Origin: Albimonas marina
GTDB lineage: Bacteria; Pseudomonadota; Alphaproteobacteria; Rhodobacterales; Rhodobacteraceae
Length of the DNA: 64,000 bases
Assembly (NCBI RefSeq): GCF_029223255.1
Contig: NZ_JARHUC010000006.1
Location: 62,001 to 126,000, forward strand
Reading direction: 5' to 3'
Part shown: piece after piece, positions 47,289-55,377 of the stretch
Position numbering within the stretch: position 1 is the first letter of the stretch
Layout: every line of letters begins with the position of its first letter
The notes under the pieces: generated by a model
Seen by the model: the letters and a program-made list of their open reading frames with translations, nothing else
The model's database searches: none
Told to the model about the DNA's origin: nothing
Position numbers and translations under genes: made by a program

Positions 47289-48107
47289 TCAGGCGTTCCG
47301 ACGGGACACGTCGGAGCCGTAGTCGGACCCGCCCGCGACGGTCGAGCCGCCGTCGACGGGAATGATCGCGCTGGTCACGTATTTCGACAGGTCGGTCGAG
47401 AGCACCATCGCCATGTTGGCGCAGTCCTCGAGCCCGCCCATGACCCGCAGCGGCGTCTTCTCGATCAGGCGCTTGCGCGCCTCGTCGGTGTTGAACAGCC
47501 GGTCGACGCCCTCGGTCCCCGCGATGGGGCCGGGCACGATGCCGTTCACGCGGATGCCCACGGGCCCCCACTCCAGCGCCAGCGTCCGGATCAGCTGGTC
47601 GATGCCCGCCTTCGCCGCGCAGGCGTGGGCCTGGTACATGGTCGGCCGGGTCGACTGGGGCGCCGAGATCACGATCATCGAGCCGCCGGGCTTCGAGGTG
47701 TACTGATACCCCAGCCGCAGCACGTTGAAGGTGCCGTTCAGGTCGATGCCGATGACGGTGGCGAAGGCGTTGGGCGACATCTCGGCCGCCGGCGCCAGGA
47801 AGTTGCCCGCGGCGCCCGAGACCAGCACGTCGATGTCGCCGTAAGCCTCGTGGAAGGCCGCCAGCGCCGCCTCGACCGTCTCGGGCTTGCGCACGTCGCC
47901 GGCCATGCCGAAGGCGGGGCCGTCGCCCAGGCCCTTCAGCCGCTCGACCGCCGCGTCCACCTTCTCCTGGCTGCGCGAGAACACGCCCACGGTGGCGCCG
48001 TTGACCGCGAAGGCCTCGGCGATGCCCTGGTTGATTCCGCTGGTGCCGCCGGCCACGAATACCTTCCGGCCGGTAAAATCAAAGCGCGGGTCGCGGGTTA
48101 TGGTCAT
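47289..48107 (-). CDS. SDR oxidoreductase, 2,4-dienoyl-CoA reductase-like
   Basis: A 272-residue SDR with cofactor motif AGGTSGINQGIAEAFAVNGA. VLVSGAAGNFLAPAAEMSPN replaces NNAG. The usual Tyr-x-x-x-Lys is replaced by YQAHACAAKAGIDQL. PGPIAGTEGVDRL and the missing classical tyrosine motif are features of peroxisomal-type 2,4-dienoyl-CoA reductases, so reduction of unsaturated acyl-CoA is likely. GGGAGGA precedes the ATG. It is the first gene of a three-gene acyl-CoA group. Confidence 0.85.
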   Translation of the reverse strand: MTITRDPRFDFTGRKVFVAGGTSGINQGIAEAFAVNGATVGVFSRSQEKVDAAVERLKGLGDGPAFGMAGDVRKPETVEAALAAFHEAYGDIDVLVSGAAGNFLAPAAEMSPNAFATVIGIDLNGTFNVLRLGYQYTSKPGGSMIVISAPQSTRPTMYQAHACAAKAGIDQLIRTLALEWGPVGIRVNGIVPGPIAGTEGVDRLFNTDEARKRLIEKTPLRVMGGLEDCANMAMVLSTDLSKYVTSAIIPVDGGSTVAGGSDYGSDVSRRNA

Positions 48108-48322
48108 TCGGTCCTCCCCTGGGGGGCGGGCGGCTCTGCTGGCCGGCCCGTCTGTCGGTTGGGCGCACTATCGCCGGGCGGGCGCCGGGGTGCAATGGCG
48201 ATGCGTTCCGCTAGGCGACGCGCGGAGACCGCAAATTGTCGCGCGGGACTGGCCGCAGGTTGGCGCGCTCCGGCGCCCCGGGGGATCGTCGGAATCAACG
48301 ACCGTGGAGGGGCGGAACGCGA

Positions 48323-48350
48323 AACGCCCGGCGGTCTCCCGCCGGGCGTT
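48323..48350 (-). terminator. Terminator of the aldehyde dehydrogenase gene
   Basis: AACGCCCGGCGG, loop of four, CCGCCGGGCGTT: a 12-pair perfect stem 27 bases after the stop (minus). A short TTTC follows. Confidence 0.78.
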
Positions 48351-48376
48351 CCTTGCGCGTCGCGTCGCGTCCCGGC

Positions 48377-49810
48377 TCAGGCCAGGGTCGTGACGAACTT
48401 GGTCACCAGGTAGGGCTCGACCGCCTCGGCCCCGCCCTCGGAGCCGTAGCCCGAGTCCTTCACGCCGCCGAAGGGAACCTCGGGCAGGGCCAGGCCGATG
48501 TGGTTGATCGAGGTCATGCCCGCCTCGACCGCCACGCCCAGCTTCTGCGCCGTCGTGGACGAGCCGGTGTAGGCGTAGGACGCGAGGCCGAAGGGCAGGC
48601 GGTTCGCCTCCTCCACCACCTCGTCGAGGTCCTTGAAGCGGTTGATCACGGCGACGGGGCCGAAGGGCTCCTCGTTCATGATCCGGCTGTCGAGGGGCGC
48701 GCCCGCGATCACGGTGGGCTGGTAGAAGTTGCCCACGTTGCCGATGCGCTCGCCGCCGGTGGTGATCTCGGCGCCCTTCTCGCGGGCGTCCTGCACCATG
48801 CCGTCGATCGCCGGGATCCGGCGCTCGTTGGCCAGCGGCCCCATGGCGGTGTCCTTCTCGAGCCCGTTGCCCACCACGGTGGCGCCGTAGGCCGAGGTGA
48901 AGTCGGCCACGAACTTGTCGTAGACCTTCTCCTGCACCAGGAAGCGGGTCGGCGAGATGCAGACCTGCCCGGCGTTGCGGGTCTTGAAGGCGACCAGCTG
49001 CTTGGTGGCGGTCGCGAGGTCGGCGTCGTCGAAGACGATCGCCGGCGCGTGGCCGCCCAGCTCCATCGTGGCGCGCTTCATGTGCTGGCCGGCGAGGCCC
49101 GCCAGCATCTTGCCCACGGGGGTCGAGCCGGTGAAGGTGATCTTGCGGATCACCGGGTGCGGGATCAGGTACTCCGAGATCTCGGCGGGGACGCCGTAGA
49201 CCAGGTTGATCACGCCCGCGGGGATGCCCGCGTCCTGGAAGGCCTTGATGAGCGCGGCCGGCGAGGCCGGGGTCTCCTCCGGCGCCTTCACGATGATCGA
49301 GCAGCCGGTGGCCAGCGCCGCCGACAGCTTGCGCACCACCTGGTTGATCGGGAAGTTCCAGGGCGTGAAGGCCGCGACGGGGCCGACGGGCAGCTTCATC
49401 GCCAGCTGCGTCACGCCCGGCGCGCGCGCGGGGATCAGCAGGCCGTAGGTGCGGCGGGCTTCCTCGGCGAACCAGTCGATGACGTCGGCGCCGGCCATGA
49501 CCTCGCCCTTGGCCTCGACGAGCGGTTTGCCCTGCTCGCGGGTCATCATGTAGGCGATCTCGTCGGCGCGGGCGCGCAGGTTGTCGGCCGCCTTGCGCAT
49601 CATCTTCGCGCGGTCATAGGCCGAGATGCCCGACCAGGTCGCGAAGCCGAGCTTCGCCGCCTTCAGCGCCGCGTCCAGGTCAGCCTTGGTGGCGTGCGCC
49701 ACGCGGCCGATCACCTCGTCCGTGGCGGGATCGACCACGTCGATCCAGCGGTCCTCGACGCCGCCGCGCCATTCGCCGTCGATCAGCAGCTGCGTATCGG
49801 GATAGTTCAT
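48377..49810 (-). CDS. NAD(P)-dependent aldehyde dehydrogenase, succinate-semialdehyde type
   Basis: Oxidises an aldehyde to the acid. The start after GGGAGGA at [14 protein letters not shown] gives 477 residues. Key elements are [14 protein letters not shown], the catalytic Glu250 in [12 protein letters not shown] and Cys284 in [12 protein letters not shown], then [11 protein letters not shown] and the C-terminal [15 protein letters not shown]. The sequence resembles succinate-semialdehyde dehydrogenases, but this subfamily accepts many aldehydes. It stands alone. Confidence 0.92.
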   Translation of the reverse strand: MNYPDTQLLIDGEWRGGVEDRWIDVVDPATDEVIGRVAHATKADLDAALKAAKLGFATWSGISAYDRAKMMRKAADNLRARADEIAYMMTREQGKPLVEAKGEVMAGADVIDWFAEEARRTYGLLIPARAPGVTQLAMKLPVGPVAAFTPWNFPINQVVRKLSAALATGCSIIVKAPEETPASPAALIKAFQDAGIPAGVINLVYGVPAEISEYLIPHPVIRKITFTGSTPVGKMLAGLAGQHMKRATMELGGHAPAIVFDDADLATATKQLVAFKTRNAGQVCISPTRFLVQEKVYDKFVADFTSAYGATVVGNGLEKDTAMGPLANERRIPAIDGMVQDAREKGAEITTGGERIGNVGNFYQPTVIAGAPLDSRIMNEEPFGPVAVINRFKDLDEVVEEANRLPFGLASYAYTGSSTTAQKLGVAVEAGMTSINHIGLALPEVPFGGVKDSGYGSEGGAEAVEPYLVTKFVTTLA

Positions 49811-49949
49811 CGGGGGGTCCTCCCGGTTTCGGAGAGCAGGGCCGGCTGGCCGCCCGTCTGGGCGCGCTTGCAGGTCCTGAGGTAGGCGCCCGCTCCGTGC
49901 GCGCAACGCCTGACGGCGCGTCGCCGGACCGGGGAAAAGTCGGTCGCAT

Positions 49950-50025
49950 TGGTAGGCCCGGCAGGATTCGAACCTGCAACCAAACCGTTATGAGCGGTCT
50001 GCTCTGACCGTTGAGCTACGGGCCC
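49950..50025 (-). tRNA. tRNA with CAU anticodon, probably tRNA-Ile2 (lysidine-modified)
   Basis: The acceptor GGGCCCG pairs with CGGGCCT, then A and encoded CCA. The D-arm reads AGCTCAACGGTCAGAGC and the anticodon arm GACCG-CTCATAA-CGGTT, with T-loop GTTCGAATCC. The AGAGCAGxxCG...CTCATAA...TTGGT context resembles bacterial tRNA-Ile2, which reads AUA after lysidine modification. Elongator tRNA-Met is the alternative. It is not an initiator, since the three G:C pairs at the base of the anticodon stem are absent. Confidence 0.85.
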
Positions 50026-50130
50026 CCGCGGCGCGGCGTCCCTTCGATAGCCGCCGGGCCGCACGGGCGCAATGCATGGGAAACGGGTCATCGAGACCGG
50101 GCCGCCGGGGGGATCCGGCGGCCCGATGGA

Positions 50131-50925
50131 TCAGGCGCAGGCCGCGACCGCGCGCTTGGTCAGCACCTTGATCAGGTGGGCGCGATACTCGGGCGTGGCG
50201 TGGATGTCGCCCATCAGCCCGTCGGCCGACACCGTCAGCCCGTCGACCGCGTCGGGCGAGAAGCTGCCGGCCAGGGCCGCCTCGGCCTCCTCCCAGTGGA
50301 AGACGCCGTTCTCGCCGGCGCCGGTCACCGCGACGCCCACCTTGTCGGCGAACTTCGCGACGAACACGCCCACCAGCGGGAAGCGCGAGGCCGGCTGCTC
50401 GAACTTCTGGTAGTTCGCGGCCTGGGGGATGGGGTAGCGGATCTCGGTGACGATCTCCCCTTCCTCGAGCGCCGTGGCGAACAGGCCCTGGAAGTAGTCG
50501 TCGGCCGCGATCTCCCGCGTGCCGTCCTTGCCGGCGGCGACGATGGTCGCCCCGCAGGCCAGCGCCGCCGAGGGATAGCAGGCGGCGGGATCGTTGTTGG
50601 CGATGCTGCCGCCCATGGTGCCGCGGTGGCGCACCGCGGGGTCGCCGATCTTGCCGGCGAGCGCCGCCAGCGCGGGGAAGTCGGTCTGGGCCGCGACCGC
50701 GCCGTGGGTGGTTGCGCCCTTCACGCTCAGCACCCCGCCGGAGGCCGAGATGCCGACCAGCTCCGGCAGGCCCGCGAGGCTCACCAGGCTGCCGGGCATC
50801 GCCAGGCGCTGCTTCAGGGTCGGGATCAGGGTCTGGCCGCCGCCCAGGGGCTGGGCCTCCTCGGCCTGCAGGGCCTCGATCGCCTCGGCCAGCGACTTGG
50901 GCTTCACGAACTCGAAGGCGTACAT
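50131..50925 (-). CDS. Molybdenum hydroxylase FAD-binding subunit (CoxM-like)
   Basis: FAD-carrying medium subunit of xanthine dehydrogenase/CO dehydrogenase-type enzymes. The 264 residues contain the FAD motifs LGGGQTLIPTLK (about 28-39) and RHRGTMGGSIANNDPAA (about 100-116), plus GLFATALEEGEIVTEI. It lies 13 bases after the FeS-subunit gene, so the two are coexpressed. The large molybdopterin subunit expected next to it is not in the window; tRNA and aldehyde dehydrogenase genes follow instead. The substrate therefore cannot be guessed. Confidence 0.92.
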   Translation of the reverse strand: MYAFEFVKPKSLAEAIEALQAEEAQPLGGGQTLIPTLKQRLAMPGSLVSLAGLPELVGISASGGVLSVKGATTHGAVAAQTDFPALAALAGKIGDPAVRHRGTMGGSIANNDPAACYPSAALACGATIVAAGKDGTREIAADDYFQGLFATALEEGEIVTEIRYPIPQAANYQKFEQPASRFPLVGVFVAKFADKVGVAVTGAGENGVFHWEEAEAALAGSFSPDAVDGLTVSADGLMGDIHATPEYRAHLIKVLTKRAVAACA

Positions 50926-50938
50926 GTCCGCGTCTCCC

Positions 50939-51427
50939 TTACTCGGCCGCGACCTGCTCGCCGCGCAGGGTGGCGGCGGCGGCGAGGATCGACTTGACGA
51001 TGTTGTGGTAGCCCGTGCAGCGGCAGAGGTTGCCCTCGAGGTAGTGGCGCACCTCGGCCTCGGACGGGTTGGGATTGTTCTTCAGCAGGTCGGCGGCGGT
51101 CATCACCATGCCGGGGGTGCAGAAACCGCACTGCAGGCCGTGGTTGTCCTGGAAGGCCTGCTGGATCACGCCCAGCGTGCCGTCCGGGTTCGCCATGCCC
51201 TCGATCGTCGTCACCTGGGCGTCCTCGGCCTCGGCGGCGAACATCGTGCAGGCCTTCACGCTCTCCCCGTTCACGTGCACCACGCAGGCGCCGCACTGGG
51301 AGGTGTCGCAGCCCACGTGGGTTCCGGTCAGGCCGAGCTGCTCGCGCAGGAAGCTGACCAGGAGGGTGCGCCCCTCCGCCTCGCCGGAAACGGTCTTGCC
51401 GTTCACCGTCATCGAAATCGTCGGCAT
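50939..51427 (-). CDS. Molybdenum hydroxylase [2Fe-2S] subunit (CoxS-like)
   Basis: Small electron-transfer subunit of 162 residues. The plant-type ferredoxin cluster motif is [12 protein letters not shown] with a later Cys in VKACTMF. The second helical cluster domain has [11 protein letters not shown] and [11 protein letters not shown]. All eight cluster cysteines are present. It lies between the CoxG-like gene (73 bases upstream) and the FAD subunit (13 bases downstream). Confidence 0.95.
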   Translation of the reverse strand: MPTISMTVNGKTVSGEAEGRTLLVSFLREQLGLTGTHVGCDTSQCGACVVHVNGESVKACTMFAAEAEDAQVTTIEGMANPDGTLGVIQQAFQDNHGLQCGFCTPGMVMTAADLLKNNPNPSEAEVRHYLEGNLCRCTGYHNIVKSILAAAATLRGEQVAAE

Positions 51428-51500
51428 CGCCGCGTTCTCCCCGTCTTGCTGGCGTTTTCGCTCGCTCGTATCCGCGCCGGCCGCAGCCGCCGACCGGCGC

Positions 51501-52028
51501 TCAGCCGATCAGCTTCTTCAGCCAGCCGCGTTTCTCCTCGGCCGGGGCCTCGAGCATGTCCTCGGGACCGGCCTCTTCCTCTCCGCCGCCTTCGACCACC
51601 TTCTGGAAGTTGCCGAAGAACTTGTCGGCCATCTGCTTGGCGAAGCCGTCGATGATGCGCGAGCCCAGCTGCGCGAGCTTGCCCCCCACCTTGGCTTCGA
51701 CGTCGTAGTCGAGCTGCGTCTCGGTCTCGCTGACCTCGGTCAGCTTCACGGCGGCGGCGCCCTTGGCGAAGCCGGCGGCGCCGCCCTTGCCCTCGCCCAC
51801 GATCCGGTAGCTCTCGCCTTCGACCACGTCCTCGAGCGTCACCTCGCCCTTGAAGGTCGCCTTCACGGGGCCGACCTTCTGAACGACCGTGGCGGCGAAC
51901 CCCTCCTCGGGGCTGCCGGTCAGCTCCTGGCAGCCCGGGATGCAGGCGCCGAGCACGTCCGGGTCGTTCAGCGCGGCCCAGACGGCGGCGCGGGGCGCGG
52001 CGATGACGCGAGACCCCTTGAGTTCCAC
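51501..52028 (-). CDS. CoxG family SRPBCC-domain protein
   Basis: A GTG start with AGGAGAG six bases upstream gives 175 residues, [22 protein letters not shown]. Members of this family accompany CO dehydrogenase-type molybdenum hydroxylases and help anchor or mature them. The START-like fold signature [16 protein letters not shown] and the C-terminal [21 protein letters not shown] fit. A charged tail ends GWLKKLIG. It heads the operon with the two hydroxylase subunits. An upstream in-frame extension is Arg/Pro-rich and without a ribosome binding site. Confidence 0.9.
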   Translation of the reverse strand: MELKGSRVIAAPRAAVWAALNDPDVLGACIPGCQELTGSPEEGFAATVVQKVGPVKATFKGEVTLEDVVEGESYRIVGEGKGGAAGFAKGAAAVKLTEVSETETQLDYDVEAKVGGKLAQLGSRIIDGFAKQMADKFFGNFQKVVEGGGEEEAGPEDMLEAPAEEKRGWLKKLIG

Positions 52029-52140
52029 ATCGCTCTCCTTGTTCGGTCCGCACGGGCGGCGCGCATGGCGCGGGCGCCCGGGCGACACAGATAAGACCCT
52101 CGGGCGGGGGGGGCGCAACCCCCAAGCGGGCGGGGAGCGC

Positions 52141-52180
52141 GCAAAAGAAAACCGCCCGCCCCGGGCGTCGGGGCGGGCGG
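52141..52180 (-). terminator. Intrinsic terminator of the VPLPA-CTERM-type gene
   Basis: An 11-pair perfect stem CCGCCCGCCCC / GGGGCGGGCGG with a seven-base loop, followed on the minus strand by TTTTCTTTTGC. Confidence 0.88.
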
Positions 52181-52211
52181 CGGATCCTGCGTCGCGGCGC
52201 GCGGGTCGGCG

Positions 52212-52772
52212 TCAGCCGCGGCGGCGGCGGCGGGCGACCAGCGCCAGTCCGCCGAGGCCGGCCGCCAGCAGCGGCAGGGCGGCGGGGACCGGGACGGGGG
52301 CGACGCGGGCGGTCAGCGCGAAGTCCATCGTGCCCTTCCACTGGTCGGCCGCCAGGTTCAGGAAGTAGTCGGTCTGCCCCAGCGCGGCGAAGGTCTTCAT
52401 CAGGCCGAAGGTGCCGCCGGTATCGGTGTTGAAGGTCCCGTCGAACAGGGTCAGCACCGAGGTGCTGAAGTCGCCCTCGACCGTCGAGACGTAGAACTGG
52501 ACGTTCGTGCCCTCGGTCGCGTCGTAGAAGAACGAGTCGATGGTGACCCAGTAATCAAGGTCATAGGGCGACGGGGTGGCGCCGGTGTTGTCGAACTGCC
52601 AGCTGCGGAAGAACGGCGCGGTCAGACCCTCGGCGACGCTGCCGTAGTCGCTCGCGTCGAAATCCTGCGTCTCGTCGAGAATCGGCACCTGGTAGATCGC
52701 GGTCGGAGCGGCCGCGGCCAGAACCGGCGAAAGCGCCAGGAAAACAGCGATGAACGCTGAACGGATCGTCAA
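52212..52772 (-). CDS. Exported protein with VPLPA-CTERM-like sorting signal
   Basis: 186 residues from a TTG start, supported by AAGGAG eight bases upstream. A Sec signal peptide (residues 1-22, FIAVFLALSPVLAAAA) is followed by a beta-rich domain (QVPILDETQDFDASDYG, FYVSTVEGDFSTSVLTLF). The C-terminus reads APVPVPAALPLLAAGLGG, then [11 protein letters not shown]: a VPxPAA motif, one transmembrane helix and an arginine cluster. This matches the tripartite VPLPA-CTERM tail of Rhodobacterales exosortase substrates. No exosortase gene is in the window. It is downstream of the GGSK-repeat gene on the same strand. Confidence 0.88.
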   Translation of the reverse strand: MTIRSAFIAVFLALSPVLAAAAPTAIYQVPILDETQDFDASDYGSVAEGLTAPFFRSWQFDNTGATPSPYDLDYWVTIDSFFYDATEGTNVQFYVSTVEGDFSTSVLTLFDGTFNTDTGGTFGLMKTFAALGQTDYFLNLAADQWKGTMDFALTARVAPVPVPAALPLLAAGLGGLALVARRRRRG

Positions 52773-52901
52773 GGCCCCACTCCTTTTCGATGTGCGGGGT
52801 GATGATAGCAGCGTCGGATGACGTTAGGCAACCGTCATGCATCGACGCCGGGGTCGCGAAACCCCGACGGACGCGCGGCATCGCGCCCGCCGGGGCGGTC
52901 C

Positions 52902-54734
52902 TCACATCATGTAGTCTTCGCAGCTTTCGAGATCGAAGCCGATGATGAAGGCCTGACCGTTCTCCTCGCCGGCCGAGTCGACCGGAAGGAAGATCATGCC
53001 CTTCACGTCGGCGTCCGGGTTGTGCTGGTCGACCACGAAGCCGTCGTGCAGCAGCGCCTCGGTGTAGATCGCCTGGGCGCCCGCGCTGAGCTGCACGCCG
53101 GCCTGGCGCGGAAGCACGTCGACGCCGCCGGCGTCGTCGATCAGGGCCCAGATCGCCGACTGCACGTCGGTGAGCGAGTAGGTGCTCTCGAAGTCCTGGT
53201 TCAGGACCCAGTTCACCTCGTCGAGCATGTCGGGCTTGTCGACCAGCCCGGCCGGGAGCGAGCCCGGATCGGTCGAGTCGTACACCTGCGCGCCGGTCAG
53301 CAGCAGGTTCGCCGGGGTCGTGCGGTCGACGCAGTAGGCGTGGGTGTAGACGCCGTCGAGCCCGTCGAGCGCGCCCGAGAAGTCGAGCGTGACGATGTTG
53401 GTCAGCCGCCCGGTGATCGACGAGATCACCTGGTCGATGTCCATCGTGACCAGCGCCGGGTCGGCGTTGCCGATGGTGTCGACCAGGTTGAGGTTGCCGC
53501 CGATGGTGACGGTGACGTCCGCGAAGCCCGGCGCGCCGTCCGAATCGATCACCGCGTAGGTGAAGGTGTCGGTCGTGGTCGTGCCGACCAGCAGGTCGTC
53601 GAAGGCGCCGGCCGAGTCGTAGACCAGCTGGTCGCCCGAAAGGGTCACCCGCGCGCCGCTGGCGAGCGTGATCCACTCGCCCTCGACGAGGTTCACGGGC
53701 ACGTCGTTGGCGTCGTAGACCGCGGTCAGGGTCAGGCCCCAGTTGTCCTCGGGGCCGAAGTCGGTCTCGCCCGGGTCGGTGTCGTTGGCCAGCACGTCGA
53801 TCGTGGTGGTCTCGCCGGCGCAGACCATGCCCGCGTCGTCGAAGGGCACCGGGGACGATTCGTTGTTGAACGTGTCGCAATCCAGGTCGCCGGTCTCGCC
53901 GACGATCTTGATCGAGTCTTCGCGGGAGCCGCCCTCCTCGCCGACCGAGGTCAGGCGCGCGGCGACGTCCTGGTTGGCCAGGTCCGCGAGGCTGAGCGTG
54001 CCCGAGCCGTTGGCGAGGATGAAGCTGGTCGAGCGGATGTCGTCCTTGCCGATGCCGGAGGTCCCGAACTCGACGCCGACGTCGTAGCCGCCGCCCGGGC
54101 CCTTCACGTTCACGCCGTTGCCCAGGTCGTTCACGCTGCCGTGGCCGAACTTGGAATCCGTCACGTCGTCGCCGGAGTAGACGAACAGGTCGCCCTCGAC
54201 GGAGTCGTCGACGTTGAAGAAGATGCCGCGCAGGTCGCCGATGCGGGCGCTGTCGTCGGCCACGGCGATGTCGAACTTCAGCGCGTTGTCGCCCATCTCG
54301 GTGACGGTGACGATCAGGGTCACGCCGCCCGAAGAGATGGTGAAGTGGCAGGAGGCGCCCTCCTCGCCGATCTCGACGCCGCCGCTGGGGGGCGTGTCGT
54401 CAGGGGCGCAGCCGCCCTTGGAGCCGCCCCAGCCCCAGTCCTTGGATCCGCCCCAGGAGTGGTCCTTCGAGCCGCCGTAGCCGCCCTTCGAGCCGCCCCA
54501 GCCGTACTCCTTCGACCCGCCGTAGCCGCCCTTGGAACCGCAGTAGTCGGAACCGCCCCAGCCGTAGTCCTTGGAGCCGCCCCAGGAATAGTCCTTGGAC
54601 CCGCCCCAGCCGCCTTTCGACCCGCCGTAGCTCGACCCATGTCCGCCATAGCCGGAGCCATAGCCCGAGTAGGACCCGCAATAGCTTGAAGAAGACCCCC
54701 AGGAGGAGCCGTATGAATGATAGCCGTAGGTCAC
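52902..54734 (-). CDS. Gly-Ser-Lys-aromatic repeat protein with Ig/cadherin-like and thioester-like regions
   Basis: 610 residues from a GTG start (GGGGA upstream). Residues 1-35 are Ser/Tyr/Gly-rich. Residues 37-108 are ten repeats of GGSKDYSW / GGSKGGY type. Residues 120-290 look beta-rich and end in DLDCDTF. Residues 300-412 hold a cadherin/VCBS-like unit with TTTIDVLANDTDPGETD. The C-terminal part (440-610) has HAYCVD (Cys468) and VQSAIWALID (Gln525). This spacing and motif pair recall the Cys-Gln thioester domains of Gram-positive adhesins; the match is by eye only. No Sec signal or RTX repeats are seen, so the export route is unclear. Low-complexity and aromatic repeats suggest a matrix or surface protein. 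Confidence 0.82.
   Translation of the reverse strand: MTYGYHSYGSSWGSSSSYCGSYSGYGSGYGGHGSSYGGSKGGWGGSKDYSWGGSKDYGWGGSDYCGSKGGYGGSKEYGWGGSKGGYGGSKDHSWGGSKDWGWGGSKGGCAPDDTPPSGGVEIGEEGASCHFTISSGGVTLIVTVTEMGDNALKFDIAVADDSARIGDLRGIFFNVDDSVEGDLFVYSGDDVTDSKFGHGSVNDLGNGVNVKGPGGGYDVGVEFGTSGIGKDDIRSTSFILANGSGTLSLADLANQDVAARLTSVGEEGGSREDSIKIVGETGDLDCDTFNNESSPVPFDDAGMVCAGETTTIDVLANDTDPGETDFGPEDNWGLTLTAVYDANDVPVNLVEGEWITLASGARVTLSGDQLVYDSAGAFDDLLVGTTTTDTFTYAVIDSDGAPGFADVTVTIGGNLNLVDTIGNADPALVTMDIDQVISSITGRLTNIVTLDFSGALDGLDGVYTHAYCVDRTTPANLLLTGAQVYDSTDPGSLPAGLVDKPDMLDEVNWVLNQDFESTYSLTDVQSAIWALIDDAGGVDVLPRQAGVQLSAGAQAIYTEALLHDGFVVDQHNPDADVKGMIFLPVDSAGEENGQAFIIGFDLESCEDYMM
54411..54626 (-). repeat. In-frame repeats encoding GGSK-aromatic units
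   Basis: About ten units of 18-24 bases, alternating between seven-residue GGSKGG(Y/W/C) and eight-residue GGSK(D/E)xxW peptides, within the gene at 52902-54734. Codon choice varies between units, so they are maintained at protein level rather than recently duplicated. Confidence 0.85.
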
Positions 54735-55377
54735 AGCAGATCCCCGTGATCGCTATGCCGCGCCGAGCGATTCAGACCATCAGCCAGCAGCGCAAGCATG
54801 TCCCCAGCCCCGACGGGACCCCCCCGACGGTGCGAACTCGACTCACTGACGCTGACGCTTGACACCCCACAGTCGACGCCTGGATCCAAACCTGCCCCAG
54901 TATGGATCGGGCGTCGCCGCGTTACTCGACAACACGACTAGGGCACCATTCATAGCCGCGATTAACAGAAAATGAAATGGCCTTCTGTTCCTGGACCGGG
55001 GCCGACGACGTTAACGGGGCCCCATTCGATGACGTTGGGGAAGCAATTGGCGCATTTCGGATCAAGGCCTTGCAGGCGCCGACGACCCATCGCCCGGAGC
55101 ATTGCAAATAGATGACGACGTTGCGGCAGGAAACGTCTGGAAGGGGGGAATCCGCCCGGTCCGCGGGCCGTGTCGGGGGCTTCGGCGACTCGCCTGCGAG
55201 GCGTCGCCGCGGGCAGGGCGCGCGGTCCCGGCGTCGCCGGGGGCGCGGCCCTCGCGGGAATGCGATAAGGCGTCAGGAAGAATGCGCTTGCCGCGGCGCC
55301 GCGGACCGCGCTTGATTCGACCCCGCGCCGGGCGGAATCGCCGCCCGCGGCGCCCGTCTCCTCTCCGGACTTCGTGA
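54735..55377. other. Lower-GC intergenic region with possible gene remnant
   Basis: 643 bases between divergent genes. From about 54740 to 55130 base composition is visibly less GC-rich than the surroundings. The minus strand carries short open stretches in two frames, for example LDPKCANCFPNVIEWGPVNV with a terminal Cys near 54962-55090, and NVVIYLQCSGRWVVGACKAL. None has a convincing start and ribosome binding site over a whole frame. It could be a decayed gene or a regulatory region for the surface-protein gene. Confidence 0.45.
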
